Below are positions 1 through 5,626 of a stretch of 15,539 bases of DNA, piece by piece. Source of the DNA: JBBSQE01 sp038258095. Its GTDB lineage: Bacteria > Actinomycetota > Thermoleophilia > Solirubrobacterales > 70-9. The stretch lies in contig JBBSQE010000059.1 of assembly GCA_038258095.1 (NCBI GenBank), forward strand, positions 1 through 15,539, read 5' to 3'. The notes beneath the pieces are model-generated. The model did not search any database. It was not told the origin of the DNA and saw only the letters and a program-made list of their open reading frames with translations. Numbering within the stretch: position 1 is the first letter of the stretch; every line of letters starts with the position of its first letter. The translations under genes and the position numbers were made by a program.

Positions 1-1407
1 GAGGATCTCGGCGGCGGAGCCGGCGACGCGGCGCAGGCGCTCGGCCTCGCGGTCGCAGAAGATCGCGCCGAAGTGGGCCGGGGGGCGCTCGGCGGCGGAG
101 AAGGTCTCGGGGAAGAGGACGGCGCACTCGGAGTCGTAGCCGGCGGTGTGGTCGACCAGCTCCGCCGGGACGAATTTGGCGTTGTCGTAGGTCCGCTCGA
201 GGGCAGCGACGAAGTCGGGCCAGGGGGTGCGGATCACCAGGGCCTCGAAGCAGGTGTCGCGCGACGCGTTCTGCTTGTACATCGGGAAGACGGCGAGGTG
301 CTCGATGCCGTCGCTGCGGTTCTGCTCGGGGCGGAAGGCGTCGGTGGAGGCGTAGAAGTCGGGCTTGGCGAAGCCGTCGTCGGCCCAGCGGGTGAGGTCG
401 GAGCGCAGGGCGGCGAGGTAGGCGGTTTGGTGGGGAAAGTGGGGCGCGAGGGCGTCGGCTTCCTTGGCGATGGTGAGGGTGAGCTCGCGGAGCTGCGCGG
501 CGTCATGTTCGGCGGTGTCGACGGAGCCGTCGGGCTCCTGGGTGAGGCGAAGCTCGGCGACGGCCTCTTTGAGCGCGTGCCAGTGGGGGTCGGCGACGGC
601 TTCGGAGGCGGGGCGGGCGGCGGGGGTCGCGAAGGCGTGCCCGGCCGCCCAGTAGAGGAGGTTCAGCCAGAGGTTGCGGTGGCCGAGGGCGTCGATGCAG
701 TCGTCGCCGAAGAGGTCGGAGTCGGCGAGCACGGCGACGCGGCCGGCGCCGTGGGTTGTGGTCGCCGCGAGGGGCACGGAGGGTGGGTCGGCGGTGGCGT
801 GGCTCAGGGCGATCGGGATGGCGCCGTTCTCGATGGACAGGGTACCGGCGCGGTAGAAGCAGGCCTCGTCGACGCGGGCGAGGAGGTCGGGGCCGGCGGC
901 CGGTGGGCGGAGGTCGGCGAGGACCCATGAGGGCGTGTCGCCGCGGTGGTGTGAGTAGTCCTGGACGGTGGCGTTGTCGATGCCGATGCCGAAGCGCGAG
1001 AGGAGCTCGTTCAGGTTTGAGCCGTACTTGTCCTCCTCCGTCTCGCCGAGGACGACGAGGCCGCCGCCGGCGTCGACGAATTCGGCGATGGCGTCGATCT
1101 CGGCCGGGCTGAGCTTCGGGTCGCCGGAGCCGGTGGTGTGTTCCCAGCGGGTATCGGAGGGGTGGGCGATGACGAGGACGTCGGTGGCTTCGAGGGTGGC
1201 GGGGTCGAGGGGGCCGTCGGAGTGGGCGGCGACGGCGAAGTCGTGGCGGCCGAGCTCGTCGGCGGCGGCGGCGAGGGAGGAATCGGCGGGATGGGCCGGC
1301 TGCATCTCGTCGGCGAGATCGCGGCGGATGGTCCACGCCTCGGAGTGGGCCTCGTCGAAGAGGACGCGGGCGAGCTTGGTGCGCTCGGGAAGGTTGGTCT
1401 GCGGCAT
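1..1407 (-). CDS. DUF6421 family protein with N-terminal amidotransferase-like domain (C-terminus cut by window edge)
   Basis: An open frame runs from an ATG at 1405-1407 to the window edge (469 codons, no stop), so the C-terminus is missing. Residues about 10-260 look like a class I glutamine-amidotransferase/DUF4350-type alpha/beta fold: VLFDEAHSEAW near 15-25, DVLVIAHPSD near 76-85, FVDAGGGLVVLGE near 110-122, and GAGRVAVLADSDLFGDD near 221-236. No Cys-His-Glu triad is evident, so it is probably not a working amidotransferase. Residues about 275-469 match my memory of actinobacterial DUF6421 proteins: HQTAYLAALRSDLTRWADDG, HLAVFPMYKQN, PWPDFVAALERTYDNAKF, TAGYDSECAVLFPET and FGAIFCDREAERLRRV. 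Biochemical function is unknown. No Shine-Dalgarno precedes the ATG, but a good promoter ends 6 nt before it, suggesting a leaderless mRNA. It is divergent from an Lrp/AsnC gene, which may regulate it (inference). The gene is sure; the domain names are moderately sure. Confidence 0.8.
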   Translation of the reverse strand, partial: MPQTNLPERTKLARVLFDEAHSEAWTIRRDLADEMQPAHPADSSLAAAADELGRHDFAVAAHSDGPLDPATLEATDVLVIAHPSDTRWEHTTGSGDPKLSPAEIDAIAEFVDAGGGLVVLGETEEDKYGSNLNELLSRFGIGIDNATVQDYSHHRGDTPSWVLADLRPPAAGPDLLARVDEACFYRAGTLSIENGAIPIALSHATADPPSVPLAATTTHGAGRVAVLADSDLFGDDCIDALGHRNLWLNLLYWAAGHAFATPAARPASEAVADPHWHALKEAVAELRLTQEPDGSVDTAEHDAAQLRELTLTIAKEADALAPHFPHQTAYLAALRSDLTRWADDGFAKPDFYASTDAFRPEQNRSDGIEHLAVFPMYKQNASRDTCFEALVIRTPWPDFVAALERTYDNAKFVPAELVDHTAGYDSECAVLFPETFSAAERPPAHFGAIFCDREAERLRRVAGSAAEIL

Positions 1408-1442
1408 GGATCCAGCCTATGGGGGCGGGTGGTCGTAGTCAA
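1408..1442 (-). promoter_or_regulatory. Sigma-70 promoter for the DUF6421 gene, leaderless geometry
   Basis: On the minus strand, TTGACT (1437-1442) is followed by a 17-nt spacer and TAGGCT (1414-1419), a -10 of the TAnnnT type. Only GGATCC (1408-1413) separates it from the ATG, which places +1 on the A of the start codon. There is no Shine-Dalgarno in between. Confidence 0.6.
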
Positions 1443-1466
1443 TCCCCGTTTTGATGCGCCCTGACG

Positions 1467-1472
1467 TAAGGT
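1467..1472 (+). promoter_or_regulatory. Possible -10 box (or weak RBS) of the lrp gene
   Basis: TAAGGT lies 8 nt before the ATG at 1481 and fits a TAnnnT -10 box that would give a leaderless or nearly leaderless transcript. The same bases contain AAGG, which could serve as a weak Shine-Dalgarno. No clear -35 sits 16-18 nt upstream, so the role is ambiguous. Confidence 0.35.
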
Positions 1473-1480
1473 TTCGTCGT

Positions 1481-1912
1481 ATGGACGATCTTGACCGACG
1501 AATTCTTGCGCTGCTGGTGGCAGATGGCCGGCGGACGTACGACGACATCGGTGGCGAGGTGTCGCTGTCAGCTCCCTCGGTGAAGCGACGGATCGACCGG
1601 CTCCGCGAGACGGGGGCGCTGCGAGGCTTCACAGCGATCGTCGACCACGGGCAGCTCGGCGACCAGACCGAGGCGCTGGTGGAGCTCTTCTGCGAGCCGG
1701 GGACGCTGCTCGACGAGGTGGCCGCCCGGCTCCGGGAGCACCCGGAGGTAGTGGAGGCCTGGAGCGTGACCGGGGAGGCCGACGCGATCGCCCGCGTCCG
1801 CACCGAGGACAACGCCGGCCTGGAGCGGCTGATCATGCGCCTCCAGAAGGGCGGAATGATCGAGCGGACGAGGTCGCAGGTGGTGATGTCGCGGCTGGTC
1901 AGCCACGGCTGA
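1481..1912 (+). CDS. Lrp/AsnC family transcriptional regulator
   Basis: This 143-residue protein has the usual two-domain Lrp/AsnC layout. An N-terminal winged helix-turn-helix (residues about 2-55) carries MDDLDRRILALLVADGRRTY and LSAPSVKRRIDRLRETGAL. A C-terminal RAM/ActR ligand-binding and oligomerisation domain (about 60-140) carries VEAWSVTGEADAIARV, the conserved effector-pocket turn. Such proteins bind DNA as dimers to octamers and respond to amino acids or related metabolites; the effector here cannot be read. The ATG at 1481 is chosen because the family begins at 'LDxxDRxIL'; in-frame TTG 1451 and ATG 1454 would add an unconserved 9-10 residues and overlap the promoter region. The gene is divergent from the DUF6421 gene with about 73 bp between starts, a usual arrangement for a local regulator and its target. 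Confidence 0.88.
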   Translation: MDDLDRRILALLVADGRRTYDDIGGEVSLSAPSVKRRIDRLRETGALRGFTAIVDHGQLGDQTEALVELFCEPGTLLDEVAARLREHPEVVEAWSVTGEADAIARVRTEDNAGLERLIMRLQKGGMIERTRSQVVMSRLVSHG

Positions 1913-2088
1913 GTCCGAACCGCCCGAGGGTACCTGCCGTTTGGGCACTGTCCGGACATCGACCTGGTGGTCGAGCTGAACGGACGCCCTGCTTCGAGTC
2001 GAGGTGAAGACGAGCACATCTCGGGCTCCATGCGGTCACGGGAACGTCTTTGATTGCCACGCGCGGGGACAATCAGAGTCCGAACCGC
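1911..2088. repeat. 13-bp direct repeat flanking part of the endonuclease remnant
   Basis: GAGTCCGAACCGC occurs at 1911-1923, overlapping the lrp stop codon, and again at 2076-2088 inside the remnant where it encodes part of QSPNR. The copies are 165 bp apart and identical. They may be coincidental or mark a recombination junction. Confidence 0.5.
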
Positions 2089-2253
2089 GTCGTCAAACGG
2101 TTCGACCCGGACCGGTGCGACTTTCTGTATGCCCATGTCGGCAACGATCGACGGTGGTTCATCCCGACGTCGGCACTCGAGTGCCGAACGGCGATCTCCC
2201 TGGGTGGATCGAAGTACTCCGAGTTCGAGATCGAGGGTGGGCGTCCGATTTGA
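1913..2253 (+). pseudogene. Remnant of a group I intron-type PD-(D/E)XK endonuclease gene
   Basis: Three consecutive reading frames together spell the core and C-terminus of a PD-(D/E)XK endonuclease of the group I intron-associated type. Frame A (1913-1987) reads GYLPFGHCPDIDLVVELNGR, containing the catalytic Asp region. Frame B (1989 to about 2048) reads LLRVEVKTSTSR, the E-x-K strand. Frame C (2050-2253) reads TRGDNQSPNRVVKRFDPDRC, then DFLYAHVGNDRRWFIPTSAL and ALGG-like ISLGGSKYSEFEIEGG, ending at TGA. The first switch is explained by one extra C in the CCC at 1987-1989; the second lies near the TTT at 2049-2051. The usual N-terminal helix region is absent: the homology starts right after the lrp stop codon. 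The frameshifts could be true decay or homopolymer sequencing errors. Family assignment rests on remembered motif patterns. Confidence 0.62.
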
Positions 2254-2279
2254 AAAGTCTCCGGTTGGCGCGCCTGTTC

Positions 2280-2285
2280 TAGACT
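2280..2285 (+). promoter_or_regulatory. -10 box of the tRNA-Tyr gene
   Basis: TAGACT fits the TAnnnT -10 pattern and would start transcription around 2292, a few bases before the mature 5' end at 2299. No good -35 is present at the standard distance; TTGAAA at 2250-2255 is too far away. Confidence 0.35.
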
Positions 2286-2298
2286 CCGCCGCTGCTCC

Positions 2299-2380
2299 GG
2301 GGGAGTGCCCGAGCGGTCAAAGGGAGCTCGCTGTAAACGAGCCGGCCTCGCCTACACAGGTTCGAATCCTGTCTCCCCCA
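2299..2380 (+). tRNA. tRNA-Tyr (anticodon GUA)
   Basis: A complete class II cloverleaf can be folded. The acceptor stem is GGGGGAG (2299-2305) with CTCCCCC (2373-2379) and discriminator A at 2380. The D stem is CCC/GGG, and the anticodon stem GCTCG/CGAGC encloses loop CTGTAAA with anticodon GTA. A long variable arm (CGGCCTCGCCTAC region) follows, and the T arm is ACAGG-TTCGAAT-CCTGT. CCA is not encoded. Confidence 0.96.
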
Positions 2381-2434
2381 TTAGTGCTTTCCGAATTCGT
2401 TGATGCCGTACCCGAGCCACCTATCGCTGACCAG

Positions 2435-2599
2435 GTGGCCACCACCAAGATCTGGGGCAACGGCCGCGTGACGATTCCCAGAGCTGCTCGCGAAGCTGCT
2501 GGTTTCGAGAGTGGCAACCCCCTGGCCATTGAGGCCGACGGCGACGGGCGCTTGGTGGTCAGGCGGATCGAAGAGCCCAGGCAGTCCGTTCCGGATTGA
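2435..2599 (+). CDS. Small AbrB/MazE/SpoVT-fold DNA-binding protein
   Basis: The 54-residue product is almost entirely one swapped-hairpin AbrB domain: TTKIWGNGRVTIPRAAREAA with the hallmark 'G+VTIP' strand, then GNPLAIEADGDGRLVVRRIE. Proteins of this size are usually toxin-antitoxin antitoxins or small transition-state-type regulators; no toxin gene lies beside it, since the next gene is the sigma factor on the other strand. The start is uncertain. GTG 2435 begins just before the domain but lacks a clear Shine-Dalgarno; an upstream in-frame GTG at 2384 would give about 71 residues and lies 3 nt after the tRNA-Tyr 3' end. With that start the gene would have to be read from the tRNA promoter. 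It may be an orphan antitoxin or a remnant. Confidence 0.65.
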   Translation: MATTKIWGNGRVTIPRAAREAAGFESGNPLAIEADGDGRLVVRRIEEPRQSVPD

Positions 2600-2626
2600 T
2601 CTGGCGCGTCTGCGACGTTCGGCCGC

Positions 2627-3826
2627 TCAGCCCGCTTCCCGAAGCACCTGGGCCTCGGGCAGCAGCTGCAGCTTCGTCAGCGTTCCGTTCTCGATCTGGC
2701 GGATGCGCTCGCGGGTGACGCCGAGGGCTCGGCCGACCTCCTCGAGGGTCAGCGGCTCGAGGCCCGTCAGTCCGAAGCGCAGCTCCAAGACCTGGCGCTC
2801 CCGCTCGGGCAACACGTCGAGCGCGCGCCGGACTCCCTCGCGCTGCAGGTGCGCGGACGCCTCCTCGAATGGCTCTGCAACCGCCTCGTCCGCGACGAAG
2901 TCGCCGAGCTCGGAGTCGTCCTCGTCACCCACCGGCTTCTCGAGTGACACCGGCGTCTGGGCGAAGCGCTGGACATCGCGCACGTCCTGAGCGGTCCAGC
3001 GCAGCTCCTCGGCGATCTCCGCCGGCTCGGGCTCGCGCCCGAGGCGCTGGACAAGCTGGCGCTCCACATGGCCCACCCGGTTGAGCTTCTCGACCATGTG
3101 GACCGGGATCCGGATCGTCCGCGCCTTATCGGCGATCGACCTCGTCACCGCCTGGCGGATCCACCACGTCGCGTACGTCGAGAACTTGTAGCCCCGCCGG
3201 TAGTCGAACTTCTCGACCGCCCGGATCAACCCGAGCGATCCCTCCTGAATCAGATCGAGGAAGCTCAATCCGCGTCCCAGGTAGCCCTTCGCGATCGACA
3301 CCACCAGCCGCAGGTTCGCCTCCACCATCTGCCGCTTCGCCAGCATGTCCCCGCGCTCGATGCGCTTTGCCAGCGCCACCTCCTGCGCCCCGGTCAGCAG
3401 CTGGACCCTCCCGATCGACCGCAGGTAGAGGCGCAGAGAGTCGAGGCTCGGCTCGACCGTCAGGTCGAGCTCTCCCCGCGCCGCAGTGCTCTGGCCCGGA
3501 CTCGATTCGGGCGCCCCGGCCTCCGGCTTCTGCGCCTTGTAGGCGCTCGCGCCATCGGCCGCCACGACCTCGACTCCATGCTCGACCAGGTGGGCGTGAA
3601 GCTGCCCAACCTGCTCCTTCGTAACCTCGACCTCTTCCAGCGTCGCCGCGATCTGATCGAAGGTCAGATGGCCGGTTTCGCGACCCTGCGCGACCAGCGC
3701 GCGAACCTCCTCGAGATCGACAAATGGAAGCTCACCGGGCTCTCCGTCGCCGCCGGCCCCCTCGAGGGCCGCCGACTCCGGCTCCGCAACCTCTGACACC
3801 ACCTCAACCTGAGCTATCTCGGACAC
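2627..3826 (-). CDS. rpoD: Primary sigma-70 factor (RpoD/SigA type)
   Basis: The 399-residue protein has all primary sigma parts. A region 1.1-like helical segment (GHLTFDQIAATLEEVEVTKE, about 52-88) is followed by an acidic/Ala-rich linker and region 1.2 (about 126-160). Region 2 carries the canonical DLIQEGSLGLIRAVEKFDYR and GYKFSTYATWWIRQA (about 191-226), which bind core polymerase and melt the -10. Region 3 (about 245-320) holds the acidic finger GDEDDSELGDF. Region 4 (about 325-390) holds the -35 helix LEEVGRALGVTRERIRQIE. There is no large non-conserved insert between 1.2 and 2. After RIRQIE the usual 'AKALRKLR' tail is replaced by NGTLTKLQLLPEAQ, which I associate with Thermoleophilia-type RpoD. 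It starts with GTG preceded by GAGGGAG about 2-4 nt upstream, and is divergent from the GTP cyclohydrolase. A close group 2 paralogue cannot be ruled out. Confidence 0.92.
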   Translation of the reverse strand: MSEIAQVEVVSEVAEPESAALEGAGGDGEPGELPFVDLEEVRALVAQGRETGHLTFDQIAATLEEVEVTKEQVGQLHAHLVEHGVEVVAADGASAYKAQKPEAGAPESSPGQSTAARGELDLTVEPSLDSLRLYLRSIGRVQLLTGAQEVALAKRIERGDMLAKRQMVEANLRLVVSIAKGYLGRGLSFLDLIQEGSLGLIRAVEKFDYRRGYKFSTYATWWIRQAVTRSIADKARTIRIPVHMVEKLNRVGHVERQLVQRLGREPEPAEIAEELRWTAQDVRDVQRFAQTPVSLEKPVGDEDDSELGDFVADEAVAEPFEEASAHLQREGVRRALDVLPERERQVLELRFGLTGLEPLTLEEVGRALGVTRERIRQIENGTLTKLQLLPEAQVLREAG

Positions 3827-3853
3827 TCCCTCGTCGAAAGACCCGCTATTCGC

Positions 3854-3879
3854 GGCGCCGGCGCCTCATCTCCGGCGCC
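3854..3879 (-). promoter_or_regulatory. GC-rich hairpin in the rpoD leader
   Basis: The expected 5' leader contains GGCGCCGG, a short loop, and CCGGCGCC. GGCGCCGGCGCC at 3854-3865 is also a perfect 12-bp palindrome. It lies between the putative -10 and the GTG start, so it could fold in the mRNA or bind a dimeric protein. Function is not shown. Confidence 0.4.
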
Positions 3880-3881
3880 CA

Positions 3882-3889
3882 AAAGTATG
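3882..3889 (-). promoter_or_regulatory. Putative -10 box for rpoD
   Basis: On the minus strand CATACTTT (with TACTTT fitting TAnnnT) is the best -10 candidate upstream of the sigma gene, giving a leader of about 50 nt. No convincing -35 lies at 17 nt. Confidence 0.35.
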
Positions 3890-3933
3890 TCAGGGTTGTC
3901 ACGAGACGGTGGGCCGCCAGCTGCCGCACTCAC

Positions 3934-3939
3934 TACCCT
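3934..3939 (+). promoter_or_regulatory. Putative -10 box for the GTP cyclohydrolase gene, leaderless geometry
   Basis: TACCCT is followed by 7 nt and the ATG at 3947. No Shine-Dalgarno is present, so transcription would begin at or next to the start codon. No clear -35 accompanies it. Confidence 0.4.
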
Positions 3940-3946
3940 CTGCAGC

Positions 3947-4987
3947 ATGGCCGCCGAGACGACCCTTTCCCCGGATGCCGTCGACGTTCAGGCGTCGGTG
4001 CCCGCGACCCAGGTGAGCCTCTCGAGGGTCGGAGTCACCGGAGTCGAGAAGGTGATCCGGGTCAAGCCCTCGCGTAGCACCCCCGCCGGCGAGAGCTCCC
4101 CAGGGACCCTGAGCGGCGAGCTCTACTACGCGGAGCTCGAGTGCTTCGTCGACCTCGACCCCAAGCAGGCCGGGGCCCACATGTCGCGGTTCGAGGAGGC
4201 GGTCGGCGAGGCGATCGACAGTGTCGTCCTCTCCGAGGCGCAGTTCCGGGCCGAGACCCTCGCCGCCCATATCGCTGAGCGCGTGCTCGAGAGCCAGGGC
4301 GGGCTGCGCGCCGAGGTCTCGGTGACCGCCCGATATCCCGAAACCGTCTCGGCACCCGTCTCCGGCCAGCCCACCCAGGAGATCTACGCGCTGCTCGGCA
4401 CCGCCGTCGCGTCCGCCCGCGGGACGCGCCGCCTGACCGGCGTCCAGGCACAGGGCATGACGGCATGCCCCTGCGCGCAGGGGATGGTCGCCGACGTCGC
4501 CCGGACCCGCCTGGCCGATCAGGGCTTCGACCCCGACCAGATCGAGCAGGTGCTCGAATCGGTGCCGGTCGCGACCCACAACCAGCGCGGCATCGGAACC
4601 CTCCGCATCGGATGCCCCGCGGGAAACGACGCCGACATCGAGGCGCGGGGCCTTCTGCGGATCGTCGAGAGCTCCATGAGCTCGGAGATCTACGAGCTGA
4701 TGAAGCGCCCCGACGAGCTCGCCGTCGTGGAGAAGGCGCATGCCAACCCCCGCTTCGTCGAGGACTGCGTGCGGGAGATGCTGCGCCAGGTCATCGACGA
4801 GATGCCGTGGCTCGACGACACCGCGTTCGTCATGGCCCGCCAGGAGAACCTCGAGACCATCCACCGGCACAACGTCGTCGCCGAGCACTACGGCTGCCTG
4901 AGCGAGATGCGCTCGGAGCTCGCCAGCGGGGAGCGCCAGGACCGCCAAACCTCGATGCGCGAGTGGCTCGAAGCTCCCGCCGCCTGA
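3947..4987 (+). CDS. GTP cyclohydrolase, MptA/FolE2 (type IB) family
   Basis: The 346-residue protein belongs to the FolE2/MptA branch of the tunnelling-fold superfamily, which converts GTP to a dihydroneopterin compound for folate, other pterins or 7-deazaguanines. Conserved parts seen: GVTGVEKVIRV (30-39), the active-site loop GMTACPCAQGM (170-180) with the catalytic/metal Cys174, HNQRGIGTL (211-219), ESSMSSEIYELMKRPDE (241-257) with the substrate-binding Glu, NPRFVEDCVREML (267-279) and ETIHRHNVVAEHYG (303-316). The 'TACPCAQ' form resembles archaeal MptA more than bacterial FolE2 ('CPCS'). MptA makes the 2',3'-cyclic phosphate, FolE2 the triphosphate; which applies here is not decided. ATG 3947 is preferred over ATG 3887, whose extra 20 residues are unconserved and overlap the rpoD promoter. 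The downstream neighbour pgsA is convergent, 3 nt away. Confidence 0.88.
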   Translation: MAAETTLSPDAVDVQASVPATQVSLSRVGVTGVEKVIRVKPSRSTPAGESSPGTLSGELYYAELECFVDLDPKQAGAHMSRFEEAVGEAIDSVVLSEAQFRAETLAAHIAERVLESQGGLRAEVSVTARYPETVSAPVSGQPTQEIYALLGTAVASARGTRRLTGVQAQGMTACPCAQGMVADVARTRLADQGFDPDQIEQVLESVPVATHNQRGIGTLRIGCPAGNDADIEARGLLRIVESSMSSEIYELMKRPDELAVVEKAHANPRFVEDCVREMLRQVIDEMPWLDDTAFVMARQENLETIHRHNVVAEHYGCLSEMRSELASGERQDRQTSMREWLEAPAA

Positions 4988-4996
4988 TCCTCAGGC
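4982..4996. terminator. Small hairpin containing both convergent stop codons
   Basis: GCCTGA-TCC-TCAGGC is a perfect 6-bp stem with a 3-nt loop. The TGA of the GTP cyclohydrolase gene and the TGA of pgsA (read as TCA) form the inner ends of the two arms. It could act as a short bidirectional terminator, but there is no T tract. Confidence 0.4.
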
Positions 4997-5548
4997 CGCC
5001 GGCTCCACCCGGGCGCGCTGCGCCTCCTCGATCCGCCTGCGCAACCCGAAGAAGTAGTCGACTCCGCTGATGATCGTCGCCGCCACGGCCGCGTAGACCA
5101 GCAGATCAACCCAGAACGGCGAGGGGTCCACCGCGATCAGCGCGAACACCGCCGCAATCTGAAGCACCGTCTTCACCTTGCCCATCCAGCTCGCGGAGAT
5201 CACGATGCCACGCTCCGCCGCCACCGCACGCAGGCCGGTGATCGCGAACTCACGGGCGATGATCACCATCGCGACCCAGGCCGCCAGCCGGTCGAGTGAG
5301 ACCAAGGAGACCAGGGCGGCGGTGATCAGCAGCTTGTCGGCGAGCGGATCCATCAGCTTCCCGAAGGTCGTGACCTGCTTCCGCGACCTCGCGAAATAGC
5401 CATCCAGCCCGTCGGTGAGTGCCGCGAGGGCGAAGACGATGGCCGCGAGCGTGTCGCCATTCGGGGTCTCGTCGAGCAGCGCGACGACGATCACCGGAAC
5501 CGCGATGATCCGCAGCAGCGTCAGGCTGTTCGGCAGGTTCAGGGGCAC
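4991..5548 (-). CDS. pgsA: CDP-diacylglycerol--glycerol-3-phosphate 3-phosphatidyltransferase
   Basis: This 185-residue integral membrane protein of the CDP-alcohol phosphatidyltransferase family makes phosphatidylglycerophosphate, the precursor of phosphatidylglycerol and cardiolipin, at the inner membrane. The complete signature D-x2-D-G-x2-A-R-x8-G-x3-D-x3-D is present at residues 46-71 (DGLDGYFAR, then GKLMDPLADK), with all catalytic Asp residues. It opens with the typical NLPNSLTLLRIIAVPVIV, and five to six hydrophobic segments follow, including the IIAREFAITGLR loop near residues 96-107. The N-terminus starts at a GTG with GAGGGG 6 nt upstream. Length is normal for PgsA. Phosphatidylinositol-phosphate synthases share the motif, but IIAREFAITGLR favours PgsA. 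It follows the cupredoxin gene by about 78 nt and may share its transcript. Confidence 0.93.
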   Translation of the reverse strand: MPLNLPNSLTLLRIIAVPVIVVALLDETPNGDTLAAIVFALAALTDGLDGYFARSRKQVTTFGKLMDPLADKLLITAALVSLVSLDRLAAWVAMVIIAREFAITGLRAVAAERGIVISASWMGKVKTVLQIAAVFALIAVDPSPFWVDLLVYAAVAATIISGVDYFFGLRRRIEEAQRARVEPAA

Positions 5549-5626
5549 GGCAGACCCCTCAGTATGGACGCGGACGCCGTCGGTTGGCGAGCCCAGTGCC
5601 CAGACCGAGGCCTGCCGGCGTCGTGG

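Noticed and set aside
73..930. 285-residue plus-strand ORF, Gly/Val-rich
   Set aside because: It is antisense to the DUF6421 gene, whose minus-strand frame gives a coherent protein; the Gly/Val/Glu-only composition is typical of a high-GC shadow frame.
503..1442. Two long minus-strand ORFs rich in Arg/Pro or Ser/Pro/Thr
   Set aside because: They are out-of-frame readings of the same DUF6421 coding strand and show no domain-like pattern.
1417..2136. 239-residue minus-strand ORF antisense to lrp
   Set aside because: Ser/Arg-rich shadow with no recognisable motif; the plus strand encodes a clear Lrp/AsnC protein.
2317..2529. 70-residue minus-strand ORF containing GGDRIRTCVGEAG
   Set aside because: That peptide is the familiar translation of the antisense of a tRNA gene and is not a protein.
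3887..3946. Upstream ATG start for the GTP cyclohydrolase
   Set aside because: The extra 20 residues are unconserved and overlap the putative rpoD -10; ATG 3947 has a leaderless-type -10 just upstream.
3899..4948. 349-residue minus-strand ORF opposite the GTP cyclohydrolase
   Set aside because: Leu/Gly/Asp/His-rich shadow; the sense strand has all the family motifs.
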